Origin: Pyrobaculum neutrophilum V24Sta
GTDB lineage: Archaea > Thermoproteota > Thermoprotei > Thermoproteales > Thermoproteaceae
Assembly: GCF_000019805.1 (NCBI RefSeq)
Contig: NC_010525.1
Location: forward strand, 1,194,618 to 1,258,617
DNA: 64,000 nucleotides
Reading direction: 5' to 3'
In this document: positions 33,378 through 40,785 of the stretch, one piece after another
Position numbering within the stretch: the first letter of the stretch is position 1
How the letters are laid out: the number at the start of each line of letters is the position of its first letter
Program-made: the position numbers and the translations under genes
The notes under the pieces: model-generated
What the model was told of the DNA's origin: nothing
The model's input: the letters and a program-made list of their open reading frames with translations, nothing else
The model's database searches: none

Positions 33378-34199
33378 TTAGATGCCGGCGTTCTTTAGAA
33401 ACTCGGCGTATTGGCCCCTCCCCTTCCAAGCAAGATCCAGCGCCGCCTCCAGCTCCTGGGGGGCGAAGGCGCCTATGGTCTTCTGCGCCGCCACGATACG
33501 GTCCTCAGATATCGTGAAGGTTATACGGCCGTCTAAGCTGAGCTCCTCCTCCAACGTTGGGTCGAGCAGGAGGACGCTTCCTATTTTGCCGATAGACACC
33601 GCGATGGGCGCTTTGTTTAAGTCCACGGGCAACGGCGTTTTGTTATTGCGGTCCAGTTTAACCCCCTGCTCCTCTTTAACGACGGCGGGTAGCTGCGTGT
33701 TCTTCAGCGCGGCGACAGCGGCTAGGTTAGCGGCATCTACCAAGTTGCCGTCGTCGTTTATGACGTATAGGTCTACCCACAGTATATACGCCTTGCCCCC
33801 CTCCACGGCTAGCTTCTTGAAGTCCACGTAGCCGCAGTGCCTGATGCCGCGGTCTACAACTCTGGCGAGCTCTATAGCCGACTCGTCTGGAGGCCCAACC
33901 TCGGTATAAGGCGAGGCGTGAGGCAACACCTCGGCGCTGACGACTAGCACCCCCTCGTCGGGGGCGTCGGGGAAGGGCTGCCCAAGCCCCACCTTTACTC
34001 CAGCCACTACATGTGTCCTCCCGAGCTTCACCTCGGCGGAGCCGTCGGCTGTTTTAACAACGCCTGTTCGTATCTCTACGCTTCTGACTCTCTCCGGCTC
34101 TCTCCCGTCTACCCTGTATCTCGTCGCTAGAAGCCTCTTGATCTGCTCCCTCCGTAGGTAGGAGATAAAGCGTTTGCCGTACGGCGAGATGGAGGCCAT
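33378..34199 (-). CDS. rrp42: Exosome subunit Rrp42
   Basis: 273 residues, RNase PH fold, catalytically inactive partner of Rrp41 in the archaeal exosome ring. Typical stretches: ATRYRVDGREPERVRSVEI, AEVKLGRTHVVAGVKV, and GGKAYILWVDLYVINDDGN. Its ATG is 1 bp past the Rrp41 stop, so the pair is translationally linked. Confidence 0.94.
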   Translation of the reverse strand: MASISPYGKRFISYLRREQIKRLLATRYRVDGREPERVRSVEIRTGVVKTADGSAEVKLGRTHVVAGVKVGLGQPFPDAPDEGVLVVSAEVLPHASPYTEVGPPDESAIELARVVDRGIRHCGYVDFKKLAVEGGKAYILWVDLYVINDDGNLVDAANLAAVAALKNTQLPAVVKEEQGVKLDRNNKTPLPVDLNKAPIAVSIGKIGSVLLLDPTLEEELSLDGRITFTISEDRIVAAQKTIGAFAPQELEAALDLAWKGRGQYAEFLKNAGI

Positions 34200-34200
34200 G

Positions 34201-34941
34201 TCACCTCCCGTAGATCTCCTCTGCTATCGCCATGTATCTGTTCTTCAAAGCGTCGCGGGCCTTCTGATATACGAACTCGGCGCCTTTAACGGCGAGGTTG
34301 AGGGCCTCCAGAAGCTTGTCCCTGCCCCATGCTCCGTCTAGCTGCAGAAGGGTGTACCTCCTCAGATTCGGCATATAGCCCACGGGGAGGTCCCCCTCGC
34401 CGTATTGGTCCTCAAGGCCGTTTAAATCGAGCACAACTGTGCCGTCAACCAACCCCACCGACACGCCTATGACGAGGTCCCTCATGTATATCCCAGCATC
34501 GGCGAGGGCTAAAGACGCGGCGGTTAGCGATGCCACACGGGTGGAGCCGTCTGCCTGAAGGATTTCGATGAACACGTCTATCCTAGACCTGGGGTACTGC
34601 TCCAGCATGACCGCCGGCTCTAAAGCCTCCCTCAGGACCTTACTTATCTCGATCTCCCGCCTAGAGGGCGTCGGGCTCTTGCGCTCGTCTTTTGTGCTAA
34701 ACGGCGCCATGTGGTACCTCACCCGCATGACCCCTCTATCTGGTAACGAGAGGTGCCGCGGGTGCATCTCCCTAGGCCCATATACGGCGGCCACGGCGGT
34801 TGTAGCGCCGTAGGAAACCATCGCGGATCCGTCAGCATTGCTGATGACCCCAACGGAGATCTGAACCTCCCTCATCTGGTCGGGGGCTCTGCCGTCTGCT
34901 CTTACGCCCCCCTGGAGCAACGGCACAGGAGGTTTCTTCAT
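34201..34941 (-). CDS. rrp41: Exosome subunit Rrp41 (catalytic)
   Basis: 246 residues, RNase PH fold with the phosphorolytic active site of the exosome. Visible: RADGRAPDQMREVQISVGV, GSAMVSYGATTAVAAVYGP, and the catalytic acid region LDLNGLEDQYGEGDLPVG. Between rrp4 and rrp42 in the conserved order. Confidence 0.95.
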   Translation of the reverse strand: MKKPPVPLLQGGVRADGRAPDQMREVQISVGVISNADGSAMVSYGATTAVAAVYGPREMHPRHLSLPDRGVMRVRYHMAPFSTKDERKSPTPSRREIEISKVLREALEPAVMLEQYPRSRIDVFIEILQADGSTRVASLTAASLALADAGIYMRDLVIGVSVGLVDGTVVLDLNGLEDQYGEGDLPVGYMPNLRRYTLLQLDGAWGRDKLLEALNLAVKGAEFVYQKARDALKNRYMAIAEEIYGR

Positions 34942-34960
34942 AGCGCGTCTCCTCCACCGC

Positions 34961-35677
34961 CTACTTATAGTTTTCGGGCGCCTTTGTAGAAGCCGCCCTC
35001 CACTTCTCGATTTCTGCCTTCACTCTGTCTGTAAGCCCCATCACGTGGCTCTCCGTCTCGATCTTCTTGATCAGACTGGCGAGAAACACCTCATCTCTCG
35101 CATCTTTACATCTGGCCCAGATTCTGCCGTTTTGCCCAACCACTATGTCGCAGCTCAGCTCCATAAGCGTGTTCAACATGCTGCCCTTTTTCCCAATCAC
35201 CCGGGGGACCTTGACCGGGGAGATCTCCACCACCGTCCCCCGCTCCACTTTGCCCACCCTCTCCTCCTTAAGCGTGAGTATGACCGGGTATTCGTCGGTC
35301 AGATCCACATCTTTCACCTTAGCCACAACGACGTCGCCGATGTTGAGGAAGGTGGTCAACGGCGTGGTTTCCAAGTCCACGTGTCTATGAAGCGCTTCGC
35401 TGACGGGTAGATAGGCGGGCATGAAGGATCTTATGTCGACCTCCCACCCGGTGGCCAACACGTCTGTGACGTATCCCACGACTAGGTCGCCCTTCTTTGG
35501 CCTGTAGGTGCCTTCAAGTGGAACAATGACTACTACGTCGTCTCTAAACTCGACTAGCCCAACCACTAGGCTTCTGTATCGCCCGTTGTCTAGAAAAACC
35601 GGGCCCTCAACCTTGCTATCCGCCGTGGCTACCACGTCGCCTGGAAATATGAGCTGGCGGGGGGTCACGAAGTACAT
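34961..35677 (-). CDS. rrp4: Exosome cap subunit Rrp4
   Basis: 238 residues. RNA-binding cap protein with N-terminal domain, S1 domain (about residues 65-145, FLNIGDVVVAKVKDVD) and KH domain (GTVVEISPVKVPRVIGKKGS, with the GKKG loop). ATG 35677 overlaps the SBDS stop by one base. Confidence 0.94.
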   Translation of the reverse strand: MYFVTPRQLIFPGDVVATADSKVEGPVFLDNGRYRSLVVGLVEFRDDVVVIVPLEGTYRPKKGDLVVGYVTDVLATGWEVDIRSFMPAYLPVSEALHRHVDLETTPLTTFLNIGDVVVAKVKDVDLTDEYPVILTLKEERVGKVERGTVVEISPVKVPRVIGKKGSMLNTLMELSCDIVVGQNGRIWARCKDARDEVFLASLIKKIETESHVMGLTDRVKAEIEKWRAASTKAPENYK

Positions 35678-36375
35678 CAGTACACTATCTCCAGGATCCT
35701 AATATCTGCATCCCCGTGGGTTATGTCGTTCACCCTTGAAATTAACATGTCCTGTATACCCGCAGGCATCTCCAACACGGCCTCCCAAGAGCCGTCTGGC
35801 CTATATCTCTCGCTTACTATCTTCGCCATCTTAGCCACCAAGCCCTTAACCCTCTGCGCATGACTCGACGAGACAGATAGGGAGACTCTAGCCGTGGCGA
35901 CCTTTATCGGGATGATCCTCTGTATCTCCTTGAGCACCTCCTGCACCTGCTCCTCCACCGACTTGAAGGGGTCTATAGATACGCGGGCTTGCTCTATCGC
36001 GTTTTCAACTCTCTGGGGAGGCACCGGCGTCTTAGTCCTAACATCGATGCAGTTGCGGGAGATCCACTCCACAATCTGCCTCTTCTTGTCCTCGACGAGC
36101 TTCCTCCTCTGCTCAGAGGTTAGAGGTATCTCGCCCTCCTTTATTATTATCTCGGCGATCTTTCTAACGTCGGTGGTGCCGAAGGCCTTCTTTAGAGACT
36201 GCTCCGACGCGCGCAGGCCCTTCTTGGCGTCTTTGTATATCTCCTCGTGTATGAGCACCTTGTCTATTCCCAGAGGCTTTCCCAGCTTCAGCTCTAACGC
36301 CGCGTCGGGATCTATCAGAATTTCGAAATGGTCGCCGCCTCTGTCAAGTTTAGCAACGGCCACCTTCTTGGTCAT
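35677..36375 (-). CDS. SBDS ribosome maturation protein
   Basis: 232 residues, archaeal orthologue of Shwachman-Bodian-Diamond protein, which helps release eIF6 from the large subunit. N-terminal FYSH domain (FEILIDPDAALELKLGK), three-helix middle and ferredoxin-like C-terminal domain (KVATARVSLSVSSSHAQRVK). First gene of the exosome run. Confidence 0.95.
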   Translation of the reverse strand: MTKKVAVAKLDRGGDHFEILIDPDAALELKLGKPLGIDKVLIHEEIYKDAKKGLRASEQSLKKAFGTTDVRKIAEIIIKEGEIPLTSEQRRKLVEDKKRQIVEWISRNCIDVRTKTPVPPQRVENAIEQARVSIDPFKSVEEQVQEVLKEIQRIIPIKVATARVSLSVSSSHAQRVKGLVAKMAKIVSERYRPDGSWEAVLEMPAGIQDMLISRVNDITHGDADIRILEIVY

Positions 36376-36437
36376 CGCCTAGATCTCTCGACCGTATTTA
36401 AAACTTAACTCAGTCAGCTATGAGGCGCAGAGGGAGG

Positions 36438-37307
36438 CTAGACGCATCTGGCGATTTCTAGGATTTTCGTCGCGACATCTATAGCGTCTATCCCAAAAAC
36501 GTAGGCGTTGGGCTCTATCCCGCGGCCGCCTGAGTCGTAGACCACGTCGAAGATCCCCCTCTTGAAGACGGACGCCACGTTTGTAATTATCTCCTCCTCG
36601 CTGTTGCTGGGACCCACCTCCGCCGTCTTCAACCTACCCCTTACACAGTCCAGTCCCACATATGCGATGTTTGCAACGGCCTTAACCTCGCTGTGTATTT
36701 TGTTAACCTCCTGAATCAACGAGGTTAAGAACTTGGAGACGTTGGGCTTAGGTCTTCCCCTGGCCACGAGCTGGTTCCCCTCTACGTAGATCCTCCCCGG
36801 GAATCCTACGCCGCCCTCTAAGCCCAACTCTACGATGTTCGTAAGCACCTTGGGAATCAGCTTGTGGCATCTGTCGCATCTACGGAGGATCTCAAACGCC
36901 GTTTCTACCCTCCTAGCCGTCTCGGTATATATCTGGACGTCTCTACAGATCTCGCAGTTCTGTAGCACCGGGTAGGTTGCCCTGTGGAGTGGGCAGAGCT
37001 TAAGCGTTGACAGCAACGTAAGGCCGTAGTTGTTGACGTAGCGCAACACCTCCTCAGGGCTTGCCGACTCCACGAGACTGGCCGCCGATCGGAGCAACCT
37101 CTCCAGCTCCCTCTTGTCTATCACCTTGAGGAGCTTTTCCTCGTAGATATCCCTGGGGTTCTTCAGATAGGCGCTGACAGCCGGCTGCGAGATCCCCAGC
37201 AACTGGCCTATCTTGCTCTGTGAATAGCCCCTCTGCGCCAGCTCATGCGCCAACAGCCCCTTAAGCGGCGCTATAAACACCTCGACTAGGAACTCTACAG
37301 GTACCAC
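36438..37307 (-). CDS. HTH regulator with ThiN-like domain (ThiR type)
   Basis: 289 residues. Residues about 15-60 are a Cro-type HTH (HELAQRGYSQSKIGQLLGIS, then QPAVSAYLKNP). A middle part has four cysteines (CPLHRATYPVLQNCEICRD and RRCDRCHKL), probably a metal site. Residues about 170-289 resemble ThiN, the archaeal thiamine-phosphate synthase domain (FDVVYDSGGRGIEPNAYVFG). HTH-ThiN proteins act as thiamine-phosphate-responsive repressors (ThiR) in archaea; whether this one still has synthase activity is unclear. Start GTG 37307 shares an AT-rich promoter with the divergent ATPase. Confidence 0.72.
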   Translation of the reverse strand: MVPVEFLVEVFIAPLKGLLAHELAQRGYSQSKIGQLLGISQPAVSAYLKNPRDIYEEKLLKVIDKRELERLLRSAASLVESASPEEVLRYVNNYGLTLLSTLKLCPLHRATYPVLQNCEICRDVQIYTETARRVETAFEILRRCDRCHKLIPKVLTNIVELGLEGGVGFPGRIYVEGNQLVARGRPKPNVSKFLTSLIQEVNKIHSEVKAVANIAYVGLDCVRGRLKTAEVGPSNSEEEIITNVASVFKRGIFDVVYDSGGRGIEPNAYVFGIDAIDVATKILEIARCV

Positions 37308-37315
37308 GGTGCTAC

Positions 37316-37335
37316 ATTTTTAATTATATTTTAGA
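37316..37335. promoter_or_regulatory. AT-rich divergent promoter of regulator and ATPase
   Basis: TTTTTAATTATATTTTA lies about 24 nt from both the leftward GTG at 37307 and the rightward ATG at 37347, with the two boxes overlapping. An HTH regulator encoded alongside may bind here. Confidence 0.5.
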
Positions 37336-37346
37336 GTTTAGACGCG

Positions 37347-38270
37347 ATGGTTGACTACGTGGAGGTTGGCGTCGGCGACTCCAAGGCCTCTGCCCGTTTC
37401 ACAGATGTGACGTTTATAACAGGCGTGGGCAAATCCACGTTCCTCGACATAATAAACCGTGTTGTTTCAAACATCGGAAAGAAGGTGCCGAAGACCTCCC
37501 AAAGCTGGAGCCTCTACCTACAGAGGGGCGACGTCTCCTACTACATCTCGGCGAGCAAATGGCGGGTGAGGCAGATAGTCTCTGTGAAGGGCGAGGAGGT
37601 GGTCTTCGAATACATCCCCACTAAGCCTATACACAGGCTTCTCAAGCCCATCGAAGTGGCTCTGACGTCTGCCGACGTGATAATACCCATGGTTGAGACG
37701 CAGGAACACGTTTCTGTGGTGGCCGAGGAGGACATAGAGAGGGTCAACGGCCTTCTCGCCTCCGCCAGGAAGAGCCTCGGCGCTAGGGTATACATGTTGG
37801 GGCCCTACATAAGTCCAAGGTCTCTCGTAGACGCATCGGCGGTCCGCGTAGATAAGCTAGACCGCCACGCGCGGAATCTAGCAGGCGTCTTATCGTACCT
37901 AGCTCTGCACAAGCCCACAGCCTACGACTCCATCAGGGCAAGCCTCAGGAAGTTGGGCCTGTCGGTGTCTGTAGGCTTGGCGAAGCCCGGCAAAATAGGC
38001 GTCTTCGTCACCTCAAAAAACCAGAAGATGCCCCTCTCAAGAGCGCCCTGCTCTGTGAAGTATCTACTCTCCATAGCCACGGCGCTTGAGATGAAGCCCG
38101 ATATCCTCCTGATAGACAACTTCGACTACTGCCTCACCCGCAAGGCGGCCGAGGTTCTTTCATCGCTGTTTAAACAGAAGCCGTCGAAGATCGTAGCAGA
38201 GATCCACAACGAAGATGTCGCAGATTGGCTCGACCTCCCCAACAAATCGATTGTTGAGGTGAGGCTGTAG
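37347..38270 (+). CDS. SMC/ABC-like P-loop ATPase of unknown role
   Basis: 307 residues. Walker A FITGVGKSTFLDI near residue 25-37 and Walker B PDILLIDNFDYCLT near 252-265, then an H-loop-like IVAEIHNEDVADW. The order fits an AAA_21/RecF-SMC head, but the coiled-coil arms are missing and the signature motif is not obvious. Residues 50-110 (WSLYLQRGDVSYYISASKW) form a beta-rich insert. No nuclease partner lies next to it; the divergent gene is an HTH-ThiN regulator. Function unknown. Confidence 0.65.
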   Translation: MVDYVEVGVGDSKASARFTDVTFITGVGKSTFLDIINRVVSNIGKKVPKTSQSWSLYLQRGDVSYYISASKWRVRQIVSVKGEEVVFEYIPTKPIHRLLKPIEVALTSADVIIPMVETQEHVSVVAEEDIERVNGLLASARKSLGARVYMLGPYISPRSLVDASAVRVDKLDRHARNLAGVLSYLALHKPTAYDSIRASLRKLGLSVSVGLAKPGKIGVFVTSKNQKMPLSRAPCSVKYLLSIATALEMKPDILLIDNFDYCLTRKAAEVLSSLFKQKPSKIVAEIHNEDVADWLDLPNKSIVEVRL

Positions 38271-38285
38271 ACGTATAGAAAACGT

Positions 38286-38510
38286 CTACGCCACCAACTT
38301 CCTCACCTCTTCTATCACCTTCAGAACCTCATTTAGCTCAGCCATCTCCAACTTCACCAACTGCTCCGCCTCGTCTAGGATCTCCGGCGAGGGCCCCCCC
38401 ACCTCAAACTCGTAAAGTATGTAGTTAACTATGGATCTCGCCCCCAGCCCCTCCAGCTCCTGAGACAGTTTTTTGAGTTTGGCTACGACGTCTTCAGGTA
38501 GCCTCTCCAT
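38286..38510 (-). CDS. Small helical protein of unknown function
   Basis: 74 residues, nearly all helix with a heptad-like C-terminal half (LVKLEMAELNEVLKVIEEVR). No family recognised. It lies 14 bp downstream of the exosome-associated RNA-binding gene on the same strand, so probably co-transcribed with it. Confidence 0.55.
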   Translation of the reverse strand: MERLPEDVVAKLKKLSQELEGLGARSIVNYILYEFEVGGPSPEILDEAEQLVKLEMAELNEVLKVIEEVRKLVA

Positions 38511-38524
38511 ATGGGCGACCTCCC

Positions 38525-38965
38525 CTAGGTTTTTAACGCTTTTCTTAGAGAGAGTAGGAAACTCCTCATGTCGTCAACCGCGATGCCTCTACCTCTCGCC
38601 TCCACGTAGATCACGTCGTCGCCGTGGGAAATCCTCAGAACTCCTCTATACGCCTGCTGTTTATCCAACTTCACGTAGACCCTCCTCTCTTCGACCCCCG
38701 AGAGCAACAGCGTAAATTCAACGTCGTCTAGCCTCGCCACTAGCGATTTGACGGCCTCAAGCGCCTCGCAGTCGTGGAGCTTCAACTCCACTATCTGTAT
38801 AGGGTTGCCGTGGTGCCCCTTGGCCGATCTCGCCACGTAAGGGCCCTCAGCCACGTTTTTCAAAGCAGCCAACACCTTGTCCGGATCCTCCGTGGCGTGT
38901 ACATACACCCGCGCGTAGAAAAGCGAAATGGGGCGGCAATTCGCCTCGCGGTCGTTGGAACCCAC
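38525..38965 (-). CDS. PF01877-type RNA-binding protein (predicted exosome-associated)
   Basis: About 146 residues. The start of the fold, ISLFYARVYVHATEDPDKVL, is typical of PF01877 archaeal RNA-binding proteins, commonly encoded in exosome/RNase P gene clusters. No ATG precedes this segment in a sensible place; the GTG at 38965 is chosen because a TATTTATG box is about 22-24 nt upstream. That box lies in a 10-bp inverted repeat. Likely an RNA-binding partner of RNA processing enzymes. Confidence 0.75.
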   Translation of the reverse strand: MGSNDREANCRPISLFYARVYVHATEDPDKVLAALKNVAEGPYVARSAKGHHGNPIQIVELKLHDCEALEAVKSLVARLDDVEFTLLLSGVEERRVYVKLDKQQAYRGVLRISHGDDVIYVEARGRGIAVDDMRSFLLSLRKALKT

Positions 38966-38981
38966 GAGTTCTAGAACGTGA

Positions 38982-39008
38982 GAGGCATAAATACGTGGTT
39001 TATGCCTC
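38982..39008. repeat. Perfect 10-bp inverted repeat at a promoter
   Basis: GAGGCATAAA (38982-38991) and TTTATGCCTC (38999-39008) are exact inverse complements with a 7-nt spacer. The left arm covers the TATA-like box of the leftward gene, so it may be an operator or a pair of opposed TATA elements. Confidence 0.6.
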
Positions 39009-39009
39009 A

Positions 39010-39112
39010 AGGCGGTGTCTACCGGGCGCCCGGCCCCGGCGATCCCACGCCCGGGCTGGATGCCGTGAAGGAGGAAGTCCCGCGGCGGGAGCAGACGACA
39101 GTGTTGGTCAAC
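39010..39112. other. GC-rich structured intergenic segment
   Basis: No reading frame. Contains the self-complementary CCGGGCGCCCGG, an inverted pair GCCCGG/CCGGGC and a short TCCCG/CGGGA hairpin near 39080. A GAGGAAGTCC-like stretch recalls the RNase P P4 region, but I could not find the matching 3' elements. Possibly a small RNA; direction unclear. Confidence 0.3.
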
Positions 39113-39140
39113 TATATAAACAAATAATATCGCGGATGGC

Positions 39141-39410
39141 GTGAGCGTATATGTGGTTCAGGCTGGAAACGCGCAGCTGGAGTGCGATATGGAGTATGCG
39201 GAGGGTAGAGACGTCATATGTCGACTATATGGGGTGGAGATGTCGTGCCTTGAGGACGCGGTTAGGAAGACAGGATTTCAGAACTACATCAAGATAGAGG
39301 GCGACCGCTTCTACATATCAACCGCCATATTTAAGGCCGGAAGAACTCCCGGCGAGCTAATTAGAGAAATCGCAACGCTGTTGCGCCTCTGCCGTTCAGA
39401 AAACTCCTGA
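39141..39410 (+). CDS. Small uncharacterised protein
   Basis: 89 residues from the GTG at 39141, which lies about 26 nt downstream of TATATAAAC. Reads as alpha/beta with four cysteines (ECDMEYAEGRDVICRLYG, MSCLEDAVRK, LLRLCRSE). The helical C terminus FKAGRTPGELIREIATLL is amphipathic. No family recognised and no operon partner. Confidence 0.55.
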   Translation: MSVYVVQAGNAQLECDMEYAEGRDVICRLYGVEMSCLEDAVRKTGFQNYIKIEGDRFYISTAIFKAGRTPGELIREIATLLRLCRSENS

Positions 39411-39819
39411 ACGGAACGCTTTAGATCCGTAATTTTTCGAAGTTGTAAGCGAGTTGGGTAGACGGAGAAATCTGAAATCCATGCGTCGACTTTCAGCGAG
39501 CTACTCAGGAATCTTCCCTGAAATGTGGTTGCCAACCGCGATATTTCCGCTGAAGGTCGCGTGGCATGCAGTTGAGGAGCGGCCGGAAATCCTTAACCTT
39601 GCCGCTGGGATGCACCTAGCCGCCAAGGAGTTCAAGTGCTCAAGGAAGTCACGAAACAAGAGGAGCCAAGCTCACGCCAAGGAGCCAGACTGCTTACGCG
39701 CTCCGGACAAGCGGGAGTTGACGCATAGGTTCTAAAAGCGGGAGCAAAGCCAACCCCTCGTCCGCGGCATCTCCGCAGGCAAGCCCCTCCCAGGGAGGCC
39801 GGGAGCCGCAAAGGGGGTC
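39411..39819. other. 409-bp region with only a doubtful reading frame
   Basis: A TTG-started frame (39454-39735, 93 codons) has no known family, no cognate zinc ribbon and is rich in Arg/Lys/Ala at its end. The following 80 bp are GC-rich with hairpins (GCGG/CCGC and CCTCCC/GGGAGG near 39790). It could be a decayed mobile-element fragment or untranslated sequence; I see no further gene. Confidence 0.35.
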
Positions 39820-40545
39820 TTAGGACTTCTTGGGTAGTTTCGCCACCAGGGCGGCGACCTCTTCCTGCGTCATCTTCTTCATCTTTTTCTCCTCTACTGT
39901 GGCGTAGGCCACCTCGATGTTGCCGCTTTCTGTGATCTCCACCGCGGAGGCTAAGGCCTTTACAGCCAGCTCCACGCACTCGCCCATTCCCAAGTCGAAT
40001 TTGTAGTTCTTCTCTAGGAATTCCGATATCGTTCCCGAGTCTGCGCCTATTGCCGTGGCGAAGTAGCCTATATATACCCCTGAGGGGTCCGTCTGAAATA
40101 GGCGAGCGCCGTGTCTATCCACCCCAGCCACCAACAGAGCTACGCCGAAGGGTCTGGTGCCGCCGAACTGCGTATACTGCTGTTTTAGATTGCAGACAGC
40201 CTTTGTTAGAAGCTCTATGTCGATCGGTTCGTCGTAGATAAATCTGTGACTGAGCGCCACATCTCGCGCGTAGTCTATTAGGATCCTCGCGTCGGCGAGA
40301 AGGCCGGAGGGAGACGCGGCCACGTGTTCGTCGACAAGGTATATCTTCTCAAGGGAGGATGGGTCGAAGAGCGCCGAAATCTTCCTCTTCTCCGCCACGA
40401 GCACCACGCCGCTTCTACACTTCACGCCGACGGTAGGCCAGCCTCTTTTTACGGCCTCTCCCGCGTATTCCACCTGGTAGATCTTCCCCTCAGGCGAGAA
40501 TATCGTTATAGCTCTATCGTAACCTGCCATTGCCGGCGGAAACAT
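39820..40545 (-). CDS. psmA: Proteasome subunit alpha
   Basis: 241 residues. Outer-ring subunit of the 20S proteasome. The family N terminus YDRAITIFSPEGKIYQVEYA and FGVALLVAGVDRHGARLFQ are clear; the alpha subunit lacks the N-terminal Thr nucleophile as expected. ATG 40545 is about 24 nt from TATTTAAAG; an internal ATG at 40530 is possible. In other archaea this gene lies beside RNase P protein genes and SBDS/exosome genes; here the RNase P genes are not adjacent. Confidence 0.96.
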   Translation of the reverse strand: MFPPAMAGYDRAITIFSPEGKIYQVEYAGEAVKRGWPTVGVKCRSGVVLVAEKRKISALFDPSSLEKIYLVDEHVAASPSGLLADARILIDYARDVALSHRFIYDEPIDIELLTKAVCNLKQQYTQFGGTRPFGVALLVAGVDRHGARLFQTDPSGVYIGYFATAIGADSGTISEFLEKNYKFDLGMGECVELAVKALASAVEITESGNIEVAYATVEEKKMKKMTQEEVAALVAKLPKKS

Positions 40546-40582
40546 GGCCTAGCTATGTTGTGGCTTTAAATACGTTAGTATC

Positions 40583-40705
40583 TTGGGATAAGCCCTCTTG
40601 CGGCTTAACCGCTGGGAGTCCGCCGACGGATGTACTTCGGCCACCGCCTGCGCGCCGGGGGCCTCCTATCCAACCTGTCTAGTGGCTACGTGTCGCCTAG
40701 CGGTT
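40583..40705 (+). other. Structured intergenic segment between psmA and top6B
   Basis: No gene. Paired elements: TTGGGATA (40583-40590) with TATCCAA (40667-40673), hairpin AAGCC/GGCTT (40590-40606), hairpin TCCG/CGGA (40619-40630) and a further CTA-GGC/GCC-TAG arm near 40680-40700. A TTTAAATA at 40566-40573 could drive it rightward. Candidate small RNA, not assigned to a family. Confidence 0.35.
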
Positions 40706-40785
40706 GAAACGTTCTCGTAGTGATTTTCCGGAGAGCGCCGAGTTCTCGCCGTCAAAAGCTTAATAATGTATTTGAAGGTGCCGAC

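Noticed and set aside
39075..39110. RNase P RNA core from a GAGGAAGTCC stretch
   Set aside because: The 3' half of the P4 helix and the ACAGA-type conserved region could not be paired with it; kept only as a structured segment.
39454..39735. 93-codon reading frame as a real gene or transposase
   Set aside because: TTG start, no recognised domain, basic low-complexity end; no transposase catalytic motif could be identified. Described as a doubtful region.
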